Below, one piece after another: positions 40,239-50,206 of a stretch of 64,000 bases of DNA. Below the pieces are notes generated by a model that saw nothing but the letters and a program-made list of their open reading frames with translations, was not told where the DNA came from and ran no database searches. The stretch is from Terrimesophilobacter bigeumensis (GTDB taxonomy: Bacteria > Actinomycetota > Actinomycetes > Actinomycetales > Microbacteriaceae), in assembly GCF_039537265.1 (NCBI RefSeq), contig NZ_BAABAE010000003.1, positions 1,178,001 to 1,242,000 of the forward strand. The letters are read 5' to 3'. Each line of letters begins with the position of its first letter. Position 1 is the stretch's first letter. The position numbers were made by a program, and so were the translations under genes.

Positions 40239-41235
40239 CCGACGCTGCCTCCCGCCGCAGCATCCGCCTGAGCGGCAGCAGCATCGCCGCGGACACGAGC
40301 CACGACCAGCCGAGAGCGGCGGCGACCACGAGCGCCTGCTGCCCGAGGAGTGCGGGCTGCCCGGAGTACACGAATCCCGGCCCGAGCCCGAAGATCCCGA
40401 GGTAGAGCAGACCGGTCACCCCGCCGATGAGCAGCGGTGTCGCGATCCGCCAGGCAGCGCTCGCCCCACGGTGGGCGACCTCGGCGACCGCGCCGACGAC
40501 CAGGCCGAGCATGAGCGCCGTGACCGTCTCCAGGTAGGCACAGGCCGCAAGGGCCGCCGCCGTGCCGGCGAGCGTTCCCGCAGCCAGGCCCTCGCGGGTG
40601 TTCCGGCCCCGCTTGACCCGCTCGATTCCCGCTGCGGCGAGGATCGCGACCGCCGGCGTCATGAGCATGTTGAGCGCGATCGCCGGCGTGAGGGCATCCA
40701 CCCGCAGCTCGAATCCGACCGCGACCGCCAGCCCTGCCACGGCGAAGAGCATCGCCCCGCGCAGTGCGAGGATGCGCTCGGTGTCGCTCCGCTCCCCTCG
40801 GATGAGCGCGAGCAGCATCGAGAAACTGCCGGTCCCGACCGCGATGGGCAGCGCCCCCGCGAAGTCGAGGGCGCCGAGATCCCGGTAGAGCCAGGTACCG
40901 CTGCCGCCGAAGACGGCGACGGCCGGCGGCAGGAAGACGAGGAGGGCGAACCCGGCCAGCAGGAGCATCCGGATGCCGTGCCGCGCGATGCGCTCGGCGA
41001 GCGCCGCCGCAACACCGGCCCCCATGAGGATGCCGGTCGCCGCGACGAGCACCGCGAACCCCGGCAGGAACAGCCCGGTGAGGCTCGACACGACCCCGAC
41101 GACCGCCCAGAGGCCGGCGAGCATCGCGAGCTCGGGCCAGAGCCGGCGCCAGGTCCCTCCGCTGTAGAGCAGGATGCCCGGGACCCCGGTGAGCGTGACG
41201 ACGGCGCACGCGAGAACGAGGATCGGGTCGGCCAT
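40213..41235 (-). CDS. Degenerate ammonium-transporter paralogue lacking the pore histidines
   Basis: 340 residues and about ten TM segments. Local matches to the adjacent AmtB are clear: VTLTGVPGILLYSGGTWRR against LMTPGVAFFYGGLVKAK, DFAGALPIAVGTG against DYAGGTAVHINAG, and IGGVTGLLYLGIFG against IGGLIGTVYLGFF. The two pore His (166 and 316 in AmtB) are replaced by Ala132 and Leu268. It lies 30 bp downstream of amtB. Ammonium conduction by the usual twin-His route is unlikely; sensing, interaction with AmtB or another substrate are possible. Confidence 0.75.
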   Translation of the reverse strand: MADPILVLACAVVTLTGVPGILLYSGGTWRRLWPELAMLAGLWAVVGVVSSLTGLFLPGFAVLVAATGILMGAGVAAALAERIARHGIRMLLLAGFALLVFLPPAVAVFGGSGTWLYRDLGALDFAGALPIAVGTGSFSMLLALIRGERSDTERILALRGAMLFAVAGLAVAVGFELRVDALTPAIALNMLMTPAVAILAAAGIERVKRGRNTREGLAAGTLAGTAAALAACAYLETVTALMLGLVVGAVAEVAHRGASAAWRIATPLLIGGVTGLLYLGIFGLGPGFVYSGQPALLGQQALVVAAALGWSWLVSAAMLLPLRRMLRREAASVSRPRRRA

Positions 41236-41265
41236 CCTCCATGATTACCACGAAGACGGCGCCGG

Positions 41266-42474
41266 TCACACCGTCTCGAGCACATAGCCTTCCTCGCCGT
41301 GCACGACCGTGTCGATGCCGGCGAGCTCATCCTCGTTCCTCACCCGGAATCCGATCGTGCGGTTGATCGCCCAGCCGATGGCCAGGGCGACGACGAAGGA
41401 GTAGACGAGCACCCCGAGCGCCGCGGTCACCTGCAGGACGAGCTGCATTGCGTCGCCGCCCACGAACAGGCCGGTGCCGGTCGCGAAGAAGCCGAGGTAG
41501 ACCGTGCCGATGAGGCCGCCGATCATGTGGATGCCGACGACGTCGAGCGAGTCGTCGAACCCGAGCTTGAACTTGAGTTCGACGGCGAGCGCGCACACCG
41601 CGCCGGCCAGGAGCCCGAGCAGCAGACCCCAGCCGGGGGTGAGGTTCGCGCAGGACGGCGTGATCGCGACGAGACCGGCGACCGCTCCGGAGCTCGCCCC
41701 GACGGACGTCGCCTTGCCGTCCTTGACCTTCTCGACGAGAAGCCAGCCGATGATGCCCGCCGCGGTCGCCCCGAGCGTGTTGATCCCGATGAGGCCGGCG
41801 TTCGCCATCCCGTTCAGGAACTCGGCGCCGACGTTGAATCCGAACCAGCCGAACCAGAGGATCGCGGCCCCCAGCAGCACGAGCGGGACGTTGTGCGGTT
41901 TGTGCGCCCCCTTGCGGAACCCGACCCTCTTGCCGAGCACGATGGCCAGGGCGAGGGCGGCGGCACCGGCGTTGATGTGCACGGCGGTTCCGCCCGCGTA
42001 GTCGATGACGGTGTAGTCGAGGCCGAGGGCGTTGCCGAGGTTCAGGATCCAGCCGCCGCCCCACACCCAGGCGGCGACCGGGAAGTACACGAGCGTCGAC
42101 CAGAGCCCGGCGAAGACGAGCCAGGAGCCGAACTTGGCGCGGTCGGCGATCGCCCCCGAGACCAGCGCGACCGTGATGATCGCGAAGGTCGCGCCGAAGA
42201 GGGCTCCGACGAGCGTCGTGTTGTCGGCGTTGCCGAGGGCGAAGTCGGAGAACGGGTTGCCCGAGAAGTCCCAGGGCAGGGCGACCGCGGACATGTTGTA
42301 GCCGTAGAGGATCCAGAGCACGCTGATGAGCCCGAGCGCCCCGAAGCTCATCATCATCATGCTCACGACGCTCTTGGCCTTGACGAGCCCTCCATAGAAG
42401 AACGCCACGCCGGGGGTCATGAGGAGTACGAGGGCCGACGCTGTGATCGCCCAGGTGAGTTCGCCAGTGTCCAT
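41266..42474 (-). CDS. amtB: Ammonium transporter
   Basis: 402 residues from ATG 42474 (GTG 42489 is a weaker alternative). Eleven TM segments, LMTPGVAFFYGGLV, the pore His166 in VHINAG and His316 in GIHMIGG, and the FGWFGFNVG signature. No glnK or glnD follows. A GlnR-like box lies about 46 nt upstream of the start, so nitrogen limitation should induce it. The degenerate paralogue follows 30 bp downstream. Confidence 0.96.
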   Translation of the reverse strand: MDTGELTWAITASALVLLMTPGVAFFYGGLVKAKSVVSMMMMSFGALGLISVLWILYGYNMSAVALPWDFSGNPFSDFALGNADNTTLVGALFGATFAIITVALVSGAIADRAKFGSWLVFAGLWSTLVYFPVAAWVWGGGWILNLGNALGLDYTVIDYAGGTAVHINAGAAALALAIVLGKRVGFRKGAHKPHNVPLVLLGAAILWFGWFGFNVGAEFLNGMANAGLIGINTLGATAAGIIGWLLVEKVKDGKATSVGASSGAVAGLVAITPSCANLTPGWGLLLGLLAGAVCALAVELKFKLGFDDSLDVVGIHMIGGLIGTVYLGFFATGTGLFVGGDAMQLVLQVTAALGVLVYSFVVALAIGWAINRTIGFRVRNEDELAGIDTVVHGEEGYVLETV

Positions 42475-42519
42475 GCCGCCAGCATCCACCCGCCGCGTTT
42501 CGTCGAAGTCGCCGTTCTC

Positions 42520-42535
42520 GTTTCGGTCGTGTTAC
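42520..42535 (-). promoter_or_regulatory. GlnR-like box upstream of amtB
   Basis: Minus strand GTAAC-ACGACC-GAAAC fits the actinobacterial GlnR half-site pair (GTnAC-n6-GaAAC) exactly. A related GAAAC-n6-TTTAC element lies at 42551-42566, 15 bp further upstream. amtB is a standard GlnR target in actinobacteria, which supports the assignment; the regulator gene is not in the window. Confidence 0.6.
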
Positions 42536-42592
42536 AGGACGGGCCGTGTCGTAAACAGTGGGTTTCGCACCCGACACCGGTGAGACGGCAGG

Positions 42593-43654
42593 TCAGTCCT
42601 GCACCTCCGCGGTGAGCGAGATGAGCCGCGAAGCCGCACGCAGGTACTTCTTGCGGTAACCGCCGGCCAGCATGTCCTCGGCGAAGACCTGGTCGAGCGG
42701 GATGCCGCTCGCGAGAACGCGCACCTGCGCGTCGTAGAGGCGGTCGACGAACGCGACGAGACGCAGGGCATCCGTCTGGCTGTGCAGCACTTCGACCCCC
42801 TGGATGCCGACCGCGGCAAGTCCGTCGACGAGCTTGACGTAGCGGGAGGGATGGATCGTCGAGAGATGACGGATGATCGCGCCGAAGTCATCCAGCGTCA
42901 CGTCGCCGTCGACCGCACCGAGCTGCGCCTCGAGCTCGGCCTCGCTCAGCGTCGTCGCGTGGCCGTCGAGTGCGCGACGCCGGTAGTCGAGGCCGTCGAT
43001 GCGGATGATCGTGAAGCGGGCGGCGAGCGAGTCGATCTCGCGCAGGAAGTCGACGGCCGCGAACCGGCCATCGCCGAGCGCGTTCGGCGGCGTGTTCGAG
43101 GTGGCCGCGATGCGGGTGCCGGATGCCGCCAGCTCGCCAAGGAGGCGCGACATGAGGCGGGTGTCGCCCGGGTCGTCGAGCTCGAACTCGTCGATGCAGA
43201 TGAGGGTCGCCCCGCGCAGCAGGTTCACGGCCGCCGCGTAGCCGAGGGCCCCTACGAGGGCCGTGTACTCGATGAAGGTTCCGAAGTACTTGCGTCCTGG
43301 GGCGAGGTGCCAGAGGGCGGCAAGGAGGTGGGTCTTGCCGACACCGAAGCCGCCGTCGAGGTAGATGCCGGGGAGGGCGTCCTGGCTCTTTCGGCGGGAG
43401 AAGAATCGCGAGGCGCTCGGCAGCCAGGCCGTCGCGAAGTTGCGCACCGCCTCGACGGCCGCCGCCTGGGACGGGTACTCGGGGTCCGGGCGGTACGAGT
43501 CGACGGTCGCCGACCTGAACTGCCGCGGAGGGACCAGGTGGTCGACGATCTCGGTACCCGACAGGGTCGGGTTCCGCTCGGCCAGACTTCCAGCAGCCAG
43601 ACTTCCAGCAGCCGAAGATCCAACAGGCAGGCTTCCAGCGGGCACGGCGTTCAA
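42593..43654 (-). CDS. zapE: Cell division protein ZapE (AFG1-family ATPase)
   Basis: 353 residues. Walker A GGFGVGKTH and Walker B LICIDEFELDDPGD with the AFG1 signature SNTPPNALGDGRF. In E. coli ZapE acts at the Z ring; in actinobacteria the role is less clear. The N-terminal 25 residues are a low-complexity Ala/Gly/Ser-Leu repeat (AAGSLAAGSLAE) encoded by 15-bp tandem repeats, so the true start may be later than ATG 43654. Confidence 0.93.
   Translation of the reverse strand: MNAVPAGSLPVGSSAAGSLAAGSLAERNPTLSGTEIVDHLVPPRQFRSATVDSYRPDPEYPSQAAAVEAVRNFATAWLPSASRFFSRRKSQDALPGIYLDGGFGVGKTHLLAALWHLAPGRKYFGTFIEYTALVGALGYAAAVNLLRGATLICIDEFELDDPGDTRLMSRLLGELAASGTRIAATSNTPPNALGDGRFAAVDFLREIDSLAARFTIIRIDGLDYRRRALDGHATTLSEAELEAQLGAVDGDVTLDDFGAIIRHLSTIHPSRYVKLVDGLAAVGIQGVEVLHSQTDALRLVAFVDRLYDAQVRVLASGIPLDQVFAEDMLAGGYRKKYLRAASRLISLTAEVQD
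43582..43641. repeat. 15-bp in-frame tandem repeat at the zapE 5' end
   Basis: CCAGACTTCCAGCAG occurs exactly at 43582-43596 and 43597-43611; two degenerate units follow to 43641. On the minus strand they encode AGSL-type repeats before the conserved domain. Length changes would stay in frame. Confidence 0.85.
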
Positions 43655-43816
43655 CCTCGGTTCTGATCGATGGACCCTGGGCTTCGCGCGACCGCGAAAT
43701 CTTCCCTGCGTCGCACCCGACGAGTGCGTAGATTAGTAGGGCGGGGCGATACAAGCCTAATGTGCACTCCCCCGCTTCCCTCAACGCCTGATAGCAGGCC
43801 CTACCGGAGGTATCCC

Positions 43817-44715
<899 letters not shown>

Positions 44716-44719
<4 letters not shown>

Positions 44720-45168
44720 CCGCCGGAGGGGAAGTCACTGCAGTTCCGCAGGAACTCGCCGAGATCCGGGACGGGTTCCTCGAACTCGAGGTGCGCGACC
44801 GGCTGACCATGCTGCTCGAGTTCGCGAACGAGCTTCCGGAGCTTCCCGAACGCTATCGCGACGACCCGAGCCTGCTCGAACGGGTCGTGGAGTGCCAGTC
44901 CCCCGTGTTCATCTTCGTCGAGGTGGGGGCCGATCGAATCGTGCACCTGCACGCGACCGCGCCGAAGGAGTCGCCGACCACGCGCGGGTTCGCCTCGATC
45001 CTCGTGCAGGGGCTCGCCGGCCTCACCGCCCAGGAGGTGCTCGACGTCCCCGACGACTACCCGCAGTCGCTCGGCCTGACCGAGGCGGTGAGCCCACTGC
45101 GCATCCGGGGGATGAGCGCACTGCTCGGGCGCACGAAACGCCAGGTGAGGGAGAAACTCTCCCCGTGA
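44716..45168 (+). CDS. sufE: SufE-family sulfur acceptor
   Basis: 150 residues. The conserved Cys is in VECQSPVFIFVE (Cys60), which accepts sulfur from a cysteine desulfurase, and the C-terminus RIRGMSALLGRTKRQV is typical. Coupling to sseA (ATGA) suggests the pair handles sulfane sulfur; the SUF operon itself is not in the window. Confidence 0.93.
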
Positions 45169-45890
45169 CCCTCACGAGGCTCCTTCCCGGCCCGGCGACC
45201 GCATTCGACCTCGAGGATGCGGAGGGGCAGGCAGCGCTCGACGAGCTCTACCGGCCGCCCCGTGCGCGCTGGCTGCGCCTCAACTTCATCGCGAGCGTCA
45301 ACGGGAGCGTCACGGGGCCCGACGGAACGTCGCAGAGCCTCACCAACCGCACGGACCGAAGGATCCTCGGGGCGATCCGGCGCTCGGCCGATGTCGTGCT
45401 CGTCGGGGCCGGCAGCGTGCGCACCGAGGGATACCTCCTGCCCCGTTCGCGGCCCCTCGCGATCATGACCGGCTCCGGCGACCTGCGCGGCCATCGCATT
45501 CCGACGGACGTCGAGAATGGGCGCGTCATCGTCCTGTGCCCCTCGGATGCCGTCGAGACGGTACGCTCCTCGCTCGGCGAGGCCAGGGTGACGATCATCG
45601 ACGTCGCCGAACGTCGCACCGGCGGGCCCGGCGTGGCCCCCGCCGCAGCCCTCGCCGCCCTCCACCGTCTCGGCCACGAGAGCATCGTGTGCGAGGGCGG
45701 ACCGTCCCTCGCGATCCAGTTGATCGCCGCGGACCTCGTCGACGAACTGTGCCTCTCGACGAGCCCGCAACTCGTCGCGCTCGGCCAACCGCTCAGCTCC
45801 GGCCTCGACCACCCCCGGCACCTCGCGCTCACCCAGTTGCTGCTCGACGGGGAGAGCACACTCTACGCGCGCTGGACCGTCAGGGACTGA
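45165..45890 (+). CDS. RibD C-terminal-like pyrimidine reductase family protein
   Basis: 241 residues from GTG 45165, overlapping the sufE stop (GTGA). The fold shows LNFIASVNGSVTGPDGTS, RRILGAIRRSADVVLVGAGSVRTEGY and VCEGGPSLAIQLI, as in RibD reductases that use NADPH. There is no deaminase domain, so it may reduce another pyrimidine or a pterin-like compound. The 3' end overlaps the convergent hydrolase gene by 11 bp. Confidence 0.9.
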   Translation: MTLTRLLPGPATAFDLEDAEGQAALDELYRPPRARWLRLNFIASVNGSVTGPDGTSQSLTNRTDRRILGAIRRSADVVLVGAGSVRTEGYLLPRSRPLAIMTGSGDLRGHRIPTDVENGRVIVLCPSDAVETVRSSLGEARVTIIDVAERRTGGPGVAPAAALAALHRLGHESIVCEGGPSLAIQLIAADLVDELCLSTSPQLVALGQPLSSGLDHPRHLALTQLLLDGESTLYARWTVRD

Positions 45891-47103
45891 GCCGCGCCAG
45901 CCATCCGGCTATCGCCCCGTTCCACCGCTGCGGGTCGTAGTTCCAGAGCCTGGTGTGCCGGGCCGTGTCGAAGGCCTCGAGGGTGACGATGTCGGGCCTC
46001 GCCCCGGCCAGTGCGTGCGAGGCGGAGGACGGCACATAATCGTCGTCGTCGCTGTGCAGGATGAGAATCGGCACTGTGAGCTCGTCCGCGCGCCGCACGA
46101 AGTCGAGCCTCGCGAGATCGATCGAGGCGTGCTGCCCCGTGAACGGCCGCCCCCAGGCTGCGCCCATCATCGCGTACACGAGAGAGCGGAGCGGGCCCCT
46201 GAGACCCTGCGACCGCCCCTGGTGGTCGAGGGCGGTGACCCAGTCGATGACGGGCGACTCCAGCACGAGCCCGCGCACGGCATCCGCCCTGGCCGAGCGG
46301 GTGAGCGCCTGCAGCACGATGGCTCCGCCCATCGACCAGCCCATGAGCACGACGCTCTTCGCCCCGTTCCGGATGGCGTAGCCGATCGCCGCGTCGACAT
46401 CGCGCCACTCCGTGTCTCCGAGCGCGTAGCGGCCGTCGGGGCTCGGCGGAGCCTCGAGGTCGTTGCGGTAGGAGATGAGAAGCGAGGTGTATCCGGCATC
46501 GCGGAACACCGGGATCGCCCTGATCGTCTCCGCCCGGCTGACCGCACGACCGTGCACCTGGATGACCCACTTCCCCTCCCCTCTGCCCACCCCGGATGCA
46601 TGCTCGCGGGAGGCACGGACGAGCCACGCAGGCGCCGGGCCGAGTTCGGTCTCGATCACGACCTCCTCGCTCTCGACGCCCAGGTCTTCCGGACGGCGGT
46701 AGAACCACCCGTTGAACCGCCCCCGCCCTGCTGCCTCGAGGTCGCCGAACTCGACGTCGATGAGCTCGCGCGTCACGGATTCTGCGGTCTCCGCGAGGAT
46801 CTCACCAACCCGGGCATGACCACTCGCGCCACCGAACCAGAAGCTGTACCGACCGGGGACGACCGCATCCGGGGACCGGCTGAGAGTGATCGTCCCGGTC
46901 TCACGGTCGACCCCGAGGATGTCGGTGTCCTCCTCGCGGCTCATGGGCGGCACGAGCACCTTCCGCGCCACGAGAACCGCCGCCGCCGTGACGGCTGCGG
47001 CGACCACCGCGATCCCCAGCCCGGTGAGGCCGGCGGCGATCGCCCAAACAGCTACCGGGCGGTCGCGTCCCGGCGGCCCGGCGTGCCTGCGTGAAGATTC
47101 CAC
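45880..47103 (-). CDS. Membrane-anchored alpha/beta hydrolase
   Basis: 407 residues with an N-terminal TM (about 19-47) and an alpha/beta hydrolase domain. The nucleophile elbow is GWSMGG (Ser about 271), the oxyanion region is VQVHGRA-like WVIQVHGRAVS, Asp is in LHSDDDDYVPSS and the catalytic His in DTARHTRLW. The domain is likely outside the cell membrane side opposite to the anchor's N-terminus. Substrate unknown; related to serine aminopeptidase/DAP-type hydrolases. Confidence 0.85.
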   Translation of the reverse strand: MESSRRHAGPPGRDRPVAVWAIAAGLTGLGIAVVAAAVTAAAVLVARKVLVPPMSREEDTDILGVDRETGTITLSRSPDAVVPGRYSFWFGGASGHARVGEILAETAESVTRELIDVEFGDLEAAGRGRFNGWFYRRPEDLGVESEEVVIETELGPAPAWLVRASREHASGVGRGEGKWVIQVHGRAVSRAETIRAIPVFRDAGYTSLLISYRNDLEAPPSPDGRYALGDTEWRDVDAAIGYAIRNGAKSVVLMGWSMGGAIVLQALTRSARADAVRGLVLESPVIDWVTALDHQGRSQGLRGPLRSLVYAMMGAAWGRPFTGQHASIDLARLDFVRRADELTVPILILHSDDDDYVPSSASHALAGARPDIVTLEAFDTARHTRLWNYDPQRWNGAIAGWLARLSP

Positions 47104-47125
47104 CCTCGAACTTTAGTCTTCAACC

Positions 47126-47719
47126 GTGCCAGCGAACGCGACAGGACCAGCGCTTCCTGCGGCGTTCTCCGCCGCACTCGAATCGCTGCGCAACGCGGCG
47201 CCCCGCGAGGAGCTCGTGATCAACGAGATCCCCGCGCCCGCCAACCTCGCACCGGATTCGATCGCCCTCGCCGCCGATGTGACCCCGGCGAGGCATAGTG
47301 CAGACTCCGAGCTCGCGACCGGTCGCTTCATCCTGCTCCACGACGCCACGGAGCCGGATGCCTGGGGCGGCCCGTTCCGCGTCGTCTGCTACGCCCAGGC
47401 CCCCCTCGAGACCGACATCGGCGTCGACCCCTTCCTCGCCGATGTCGCCTGGTCCTGGCTCGTCGATGCCCTCGCGGCGCGCGGCGCCGCCTACGGCGCG
47501 GCATCCGGCACGGCGACCCGCATCCTGTCCACCGGTTTCGGCGGCCTGGCCGAGCAGGGCGACGGCGCCCAGATCGAATTGCGGGCGAGCTGGTCGCCCG
47601 TCGACCACGCGGTCGCCTCCCATGTCGAAGCCTGGGGTGACCTCCTGTGCATGCTCGCCGGCCTGCCTCCGATCCCGGATGGCGTGGCCCTTCTCCCGGC
47701 GAGGCGCGCCCGCACGTGA
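47126..47719 (+). CDS. DUF3000 family protein
   Basis: 197 residues starting at GTG 47126. The sequence has the DUF3000 pattern GPFRVVCYAQAPLETDIGVDPFLADVAWSWL and a C-terminal ADLLCMLAGLP-like stretch (GDLLCMLAGLPPIPDG). The family is actinobacteria-specific, of unknown function, and is regularly followed by the ribonuclease D gene as here; the stop overlaps its start (GTGA). Confidence 0.92.
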   Translation: MPANATGPALPAAFSAALESLRNAAPREELVINEIPAPANLAPDSIALAADVTPARHSADSELATGRFILLHDATEPDAWGGPFRVVCYAQAPLETDIGVDPFLADVAWSWLVDALAARGAAYGAASGTATRILSTGFGGLAEQGDGAQIELRASWSPVDHAVASHVEAWGDLLCMLAGLPPIPDGVALLPARRART

Positions 47720-48933
47720 CGATGGAGCAGGCTCCCCACGACACGGTCGACGTCATCGATACGCGGGAGGAATTCCTAGCGGCGGTCGAGGCGATCTCGG
47801 CCGGCGAGGGCCCCGTCGCGGTCGACGCCGAGCGGGCATCCGGTTACCGGTACTCCCAGCGCGCCTACCTCATCCAGATCTTTCGCCGGGGCTCGGGCAC
47901 CTTCCTGTTCGACCCCCCGGCGGTCGGCGACTTCGCCGAACTGGACACGGCCCTCGCCGACGTCGAGTGGGTGTTCCATGCCGCCAGCCAGGACCTCGCC
48001 TGCCTGCGCGAGGTCGGGCTCGACCCGCAGCGGATCTTCGACACCGAGCTCGGCGCCCGCCTCGCCGGTCTCGCCCGGGTTGGCCTCGGAACCGTCGTGG
48101 AGGAGCTCCTCGGCGTCCACCTCGCCAAGGAGCACTCCGCGGCCGACTGGTCGACCAGGCCGCTCCCCCAGTCCTGGCTCGTCTACGCCGCCCTCGACGT
48201 CGAACTTCTTGTCGACCTGCGGGATGCCGTGGCCGAACTCCTGGAGTCCCAGGGCAAGTCGGAGATCGCGCGGCAGGAGTTCGCGGCCACCCTCGCACGC
48301 GAGGCGAAGCCTGCCAACCCGGATGCCTGGCGCAGGCTCTCCGGCCTTCACACCATCCGACAGCCGAGGAACCTCGCCGTCGCGCGCGCACTGTGGCTGG
48401 CCCGTGACGAGTACGCCCGGGAGATCGACACCGCCCCAGGCCGCCTGCTCCCGGACCTCTCGATCACAGCCGCCGCGAAGACCCTTCCGGCGACGCGCAA
48501 CGATCTCGCGAAGCTCCGCGAGTTCAACGGCAGGGCGAGCCGCAGCCAACTCCCGCGCTGGTGGGCGGCGATCGAGGCTGGCCGCGCGAGTGACGACCTG
48601 CCGCCGCTTCGCGTCCCCGGCGACGGCATCCCCCCTGCGCGCGCCTGGTCCGACCGCAACCCGGATGCCGACAAACGACTCAGGGCCGCGCGCACTGCTT
48701 TCGCCGAGCTCTCCGAGACGCTGGCGATCCCGGTCGAGAACCTCCTGACCCCCGAGCTGCTGCGCCGTATCGCCTGGGAGCCGCCGGAGCCACTTACACC
48801 GGATTCCGTGCGCGAGGCCCTCCTCGGCGACGGCGCCCGTCCGTGGCAGGCTGACGCAACCGTACAATCGATCGTGACTGCCTTTGTGGAGGCGAGCCAA
48901 AGCGAACCGGCACCCGACGAGCCGGCATCGTAG
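47716..48933 (+). CDS. Ribonuclease D / HRDC-domain 3'-5' exonuclease
   Basis: 405 residues from GTG 47716 (ATG 47722 is an alternative). DEDD-type exonuclease: VDAERASGYRYSQRAYLIQI with the first acidic pair, HAASQDLACLREVG, and YAALDVELLVDL; then an HRDC domain around residues 210-290. The family trims RNA 3' ends. It is coupled to DUF3000 and followed by a Rho-independent terminator. Confidence 0.93.
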   Translation: MTMEQAPHDTVDVIDTREEFLAAVEAISAGEGPVAVDAERASGYRYSQRAYLIQIFRRGSGTFLFDPPAVGDFAELDTALADVEWVFHAASQDLACLREVGLDPQRIFDTELGARLAGLARVGLGTVVEELLGVHLAKEHSAADWSTRPLPQSWLVYAALDVELLVDLRDAVAELLESQGKSEIARQEFAATLAREAKPANPDAWRRLSGLHTIRQPRNLAVARALWLARDEYAREIDTAPGRLLPDLSITAAAKTLPATRNDLAKLREFNGRASRSQLPRWWAAIEAGRASDDLPPLRVPGDGIPPARAWSDRNPDADKRLRAARTAFAELSETLAIPVENLLTPELLRRIAWEPPEPLTPDSVREALLGDGARPWQADATVQSIVTAFVEASQSEPAPDEPAS

Positions 48934-48934
48934 G

Positions 48935-48962
48935 AAGAATCAAAGGATTCTTAGGGCTTTTC
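48935..48962 (+). terminator. Rho-independent terminator after the RNase D gene
   Basis: AAGAATC (48935-48941), loop AAAG, GATTCTT (48946-48952), then AGGGCTTTT. It overlaps the end of the coding sequence's downstream edge by 2 nt after the TAG and separates this unit from fadA. Confidence 0.75.
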
Positions 48963-48972
48963 GCGGCGACCT

Positions 48973-48978
48973 AGGATC
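48973..48978 (+). promoter_or_regulatory. Likely -10 element of fadA-fadB
   Basis: TAGGAT at 48973-48978, 29 nt upstream of the GTG start; a GGGAGGACG Shine-Dalgarno precedes it. No clear -35. Confidence 0.4.
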
Positions 48979-49006
48979 GGGATAAAGACCGATCCGGGAG
49001 GACGTT

Positions 49007-50206
49007 GTGGCCGAGAGATCTGACGTTGTGTTCGTCGACGGAGTGCGAACCCCGTTCGGCAGGGCAGGCGAAAAGGGCATGTACTGGCAGACGAGGGCCG
49101 ACGACCTCATGGTGAAGGCCATGATCGGCCTCCTCGAGCGCAATCCGTCGCTCCCCCACGACCGTATCGACGATGTCGCGATCGCCGCCACGACGCAGAC
49201 CGGCGACCAGGGGCTCACCCTCGGACGCACGACCGCGCTGCTCGCCGGGCTGCCGAAGAGCGTGCCCGGCTATGCGATCGACCGCATGTGCGCGGGGGCG
49301 ATGACCTCGGTCACGACCGTGGCCGGCGCGATCGGGTTCGGGATGTACGATGTCGCGATCGCCGGCGGCGTCGAGCACATGGGGCACCACCCCATGGGCT
49401 CGGGTGCCGACCCGAACCCGCGTTTCGTCGCGGAGAAGCTCGTGGGCGCCGATGCCCTCAGCATGGGCGCGACGGCCGAGCGCATCCACGACCGCTTCCC
49501 GCAGCTCACCAAGGAGCGCTCAGACCGTTTCGCCATGAACAGCCAGCACAAGCTCGCGGCCGCCTACGAGGCGGGGAAGATCCAGCCCGACCTCGTGCCG
49601 GTGGCCATCCGCAGCGAGACCGGATGGGGGCTTGCCGAACGCGACGAGGCGCCCCGCCCCGAAACGACCATGGAGGGCCTCGCCGGCCTCAAGACCCCGT
49701 TCCGGCCGCACGGGAGGGTCACCGCAGGCAACTCCTCGGGCCTCAACGACGGCGCGACCGTGAGCATCATCGCGAGTGCGGATGCCGCGAAGGAACTCGG
49801 CCTCACCGCGAAGATGCGGATGGTGAGCTTCGCCTTCATGGGCGTCGAGCCGGAGATCATGGGCATCGGCCCGATCCCCTCGACGGAGAAGGCGCTGCGC
49901 AAGGCCGGCCTCGGGATCGACGACATCGGGCTGTTCGAGCTCAACGAGGCCTTCGCCGTGCAGGTGCTCTCCTTCCTCGACCACTTCGGGATCGCCGACG
50001 ACGACCCCCGCGTGAACCTGTGGGGCGGTGCGATCGCGATCGGGCATCCGCTCGCCTCCTCCGGCGTCCGGCTCATGCTGCAGCTCGCCCGCCAGTTCGA
50101 GGAGCACCCGGAGGTGCGCTACGGTCTCACCGCGATGTGCATCGGCCTCGGCCAGGGCGGCTCGGTCATCTGGGAGAACCCGCACTACAACGGAGGCAGG
50201 AAGTAA
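49007..50206 (+). CDS. fadA: Acetyl-CoA acyltransferase (thiolase)
   Basis: 399 residues from GTG 49007 with GGGAGG upstream. Catalytic Cys95 in DRMCAGAMT, the NEAFAVQVLSF loop, His in AIAIGHPLASSG and Cys in TAMCIGLGQGGS. It cleaves 3-ketoacyl-CoA to acetyl-CoA in beta-oxidation, or the reverse. Its TAA overlaps the fadB ATG (TAATG). Confidence 0.95.
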   Translation: MAERSDVVFVDGVRTPFGRAGEKGMYWQTRADDLMVKAMIGLLERNPSLPHDRIDDVAIAATTQTGDQGLTLGRTTALLAGLPKSVPGYAIDRMCAGAMTSVTTVAGAIGFGMYDVAIAGGVEHMGHHPMGSGADPNPRFVAEKLVGADALSMGATAERIHDRFPQLTKERSDRFAMNSQHKLAAAYEAGKIQPDLVPVAIRSETGWGLAERDEAPRPETTMEGLAGLKTPFRPHGRVTAGNSSGLNDGATVSIIASADAAKELGLTAKMRMVSFAFMGVEPEIMGIGPIPSTEKALRKAGLGIDDIGLFELNEAFAVQVLSFLDHFGIADDDPRVNLWGGAIAIGHPLASSGVRLMLQLARQFEEHPEVRYGLTAMCIGLGQGGSVIWENPHYNGGRK

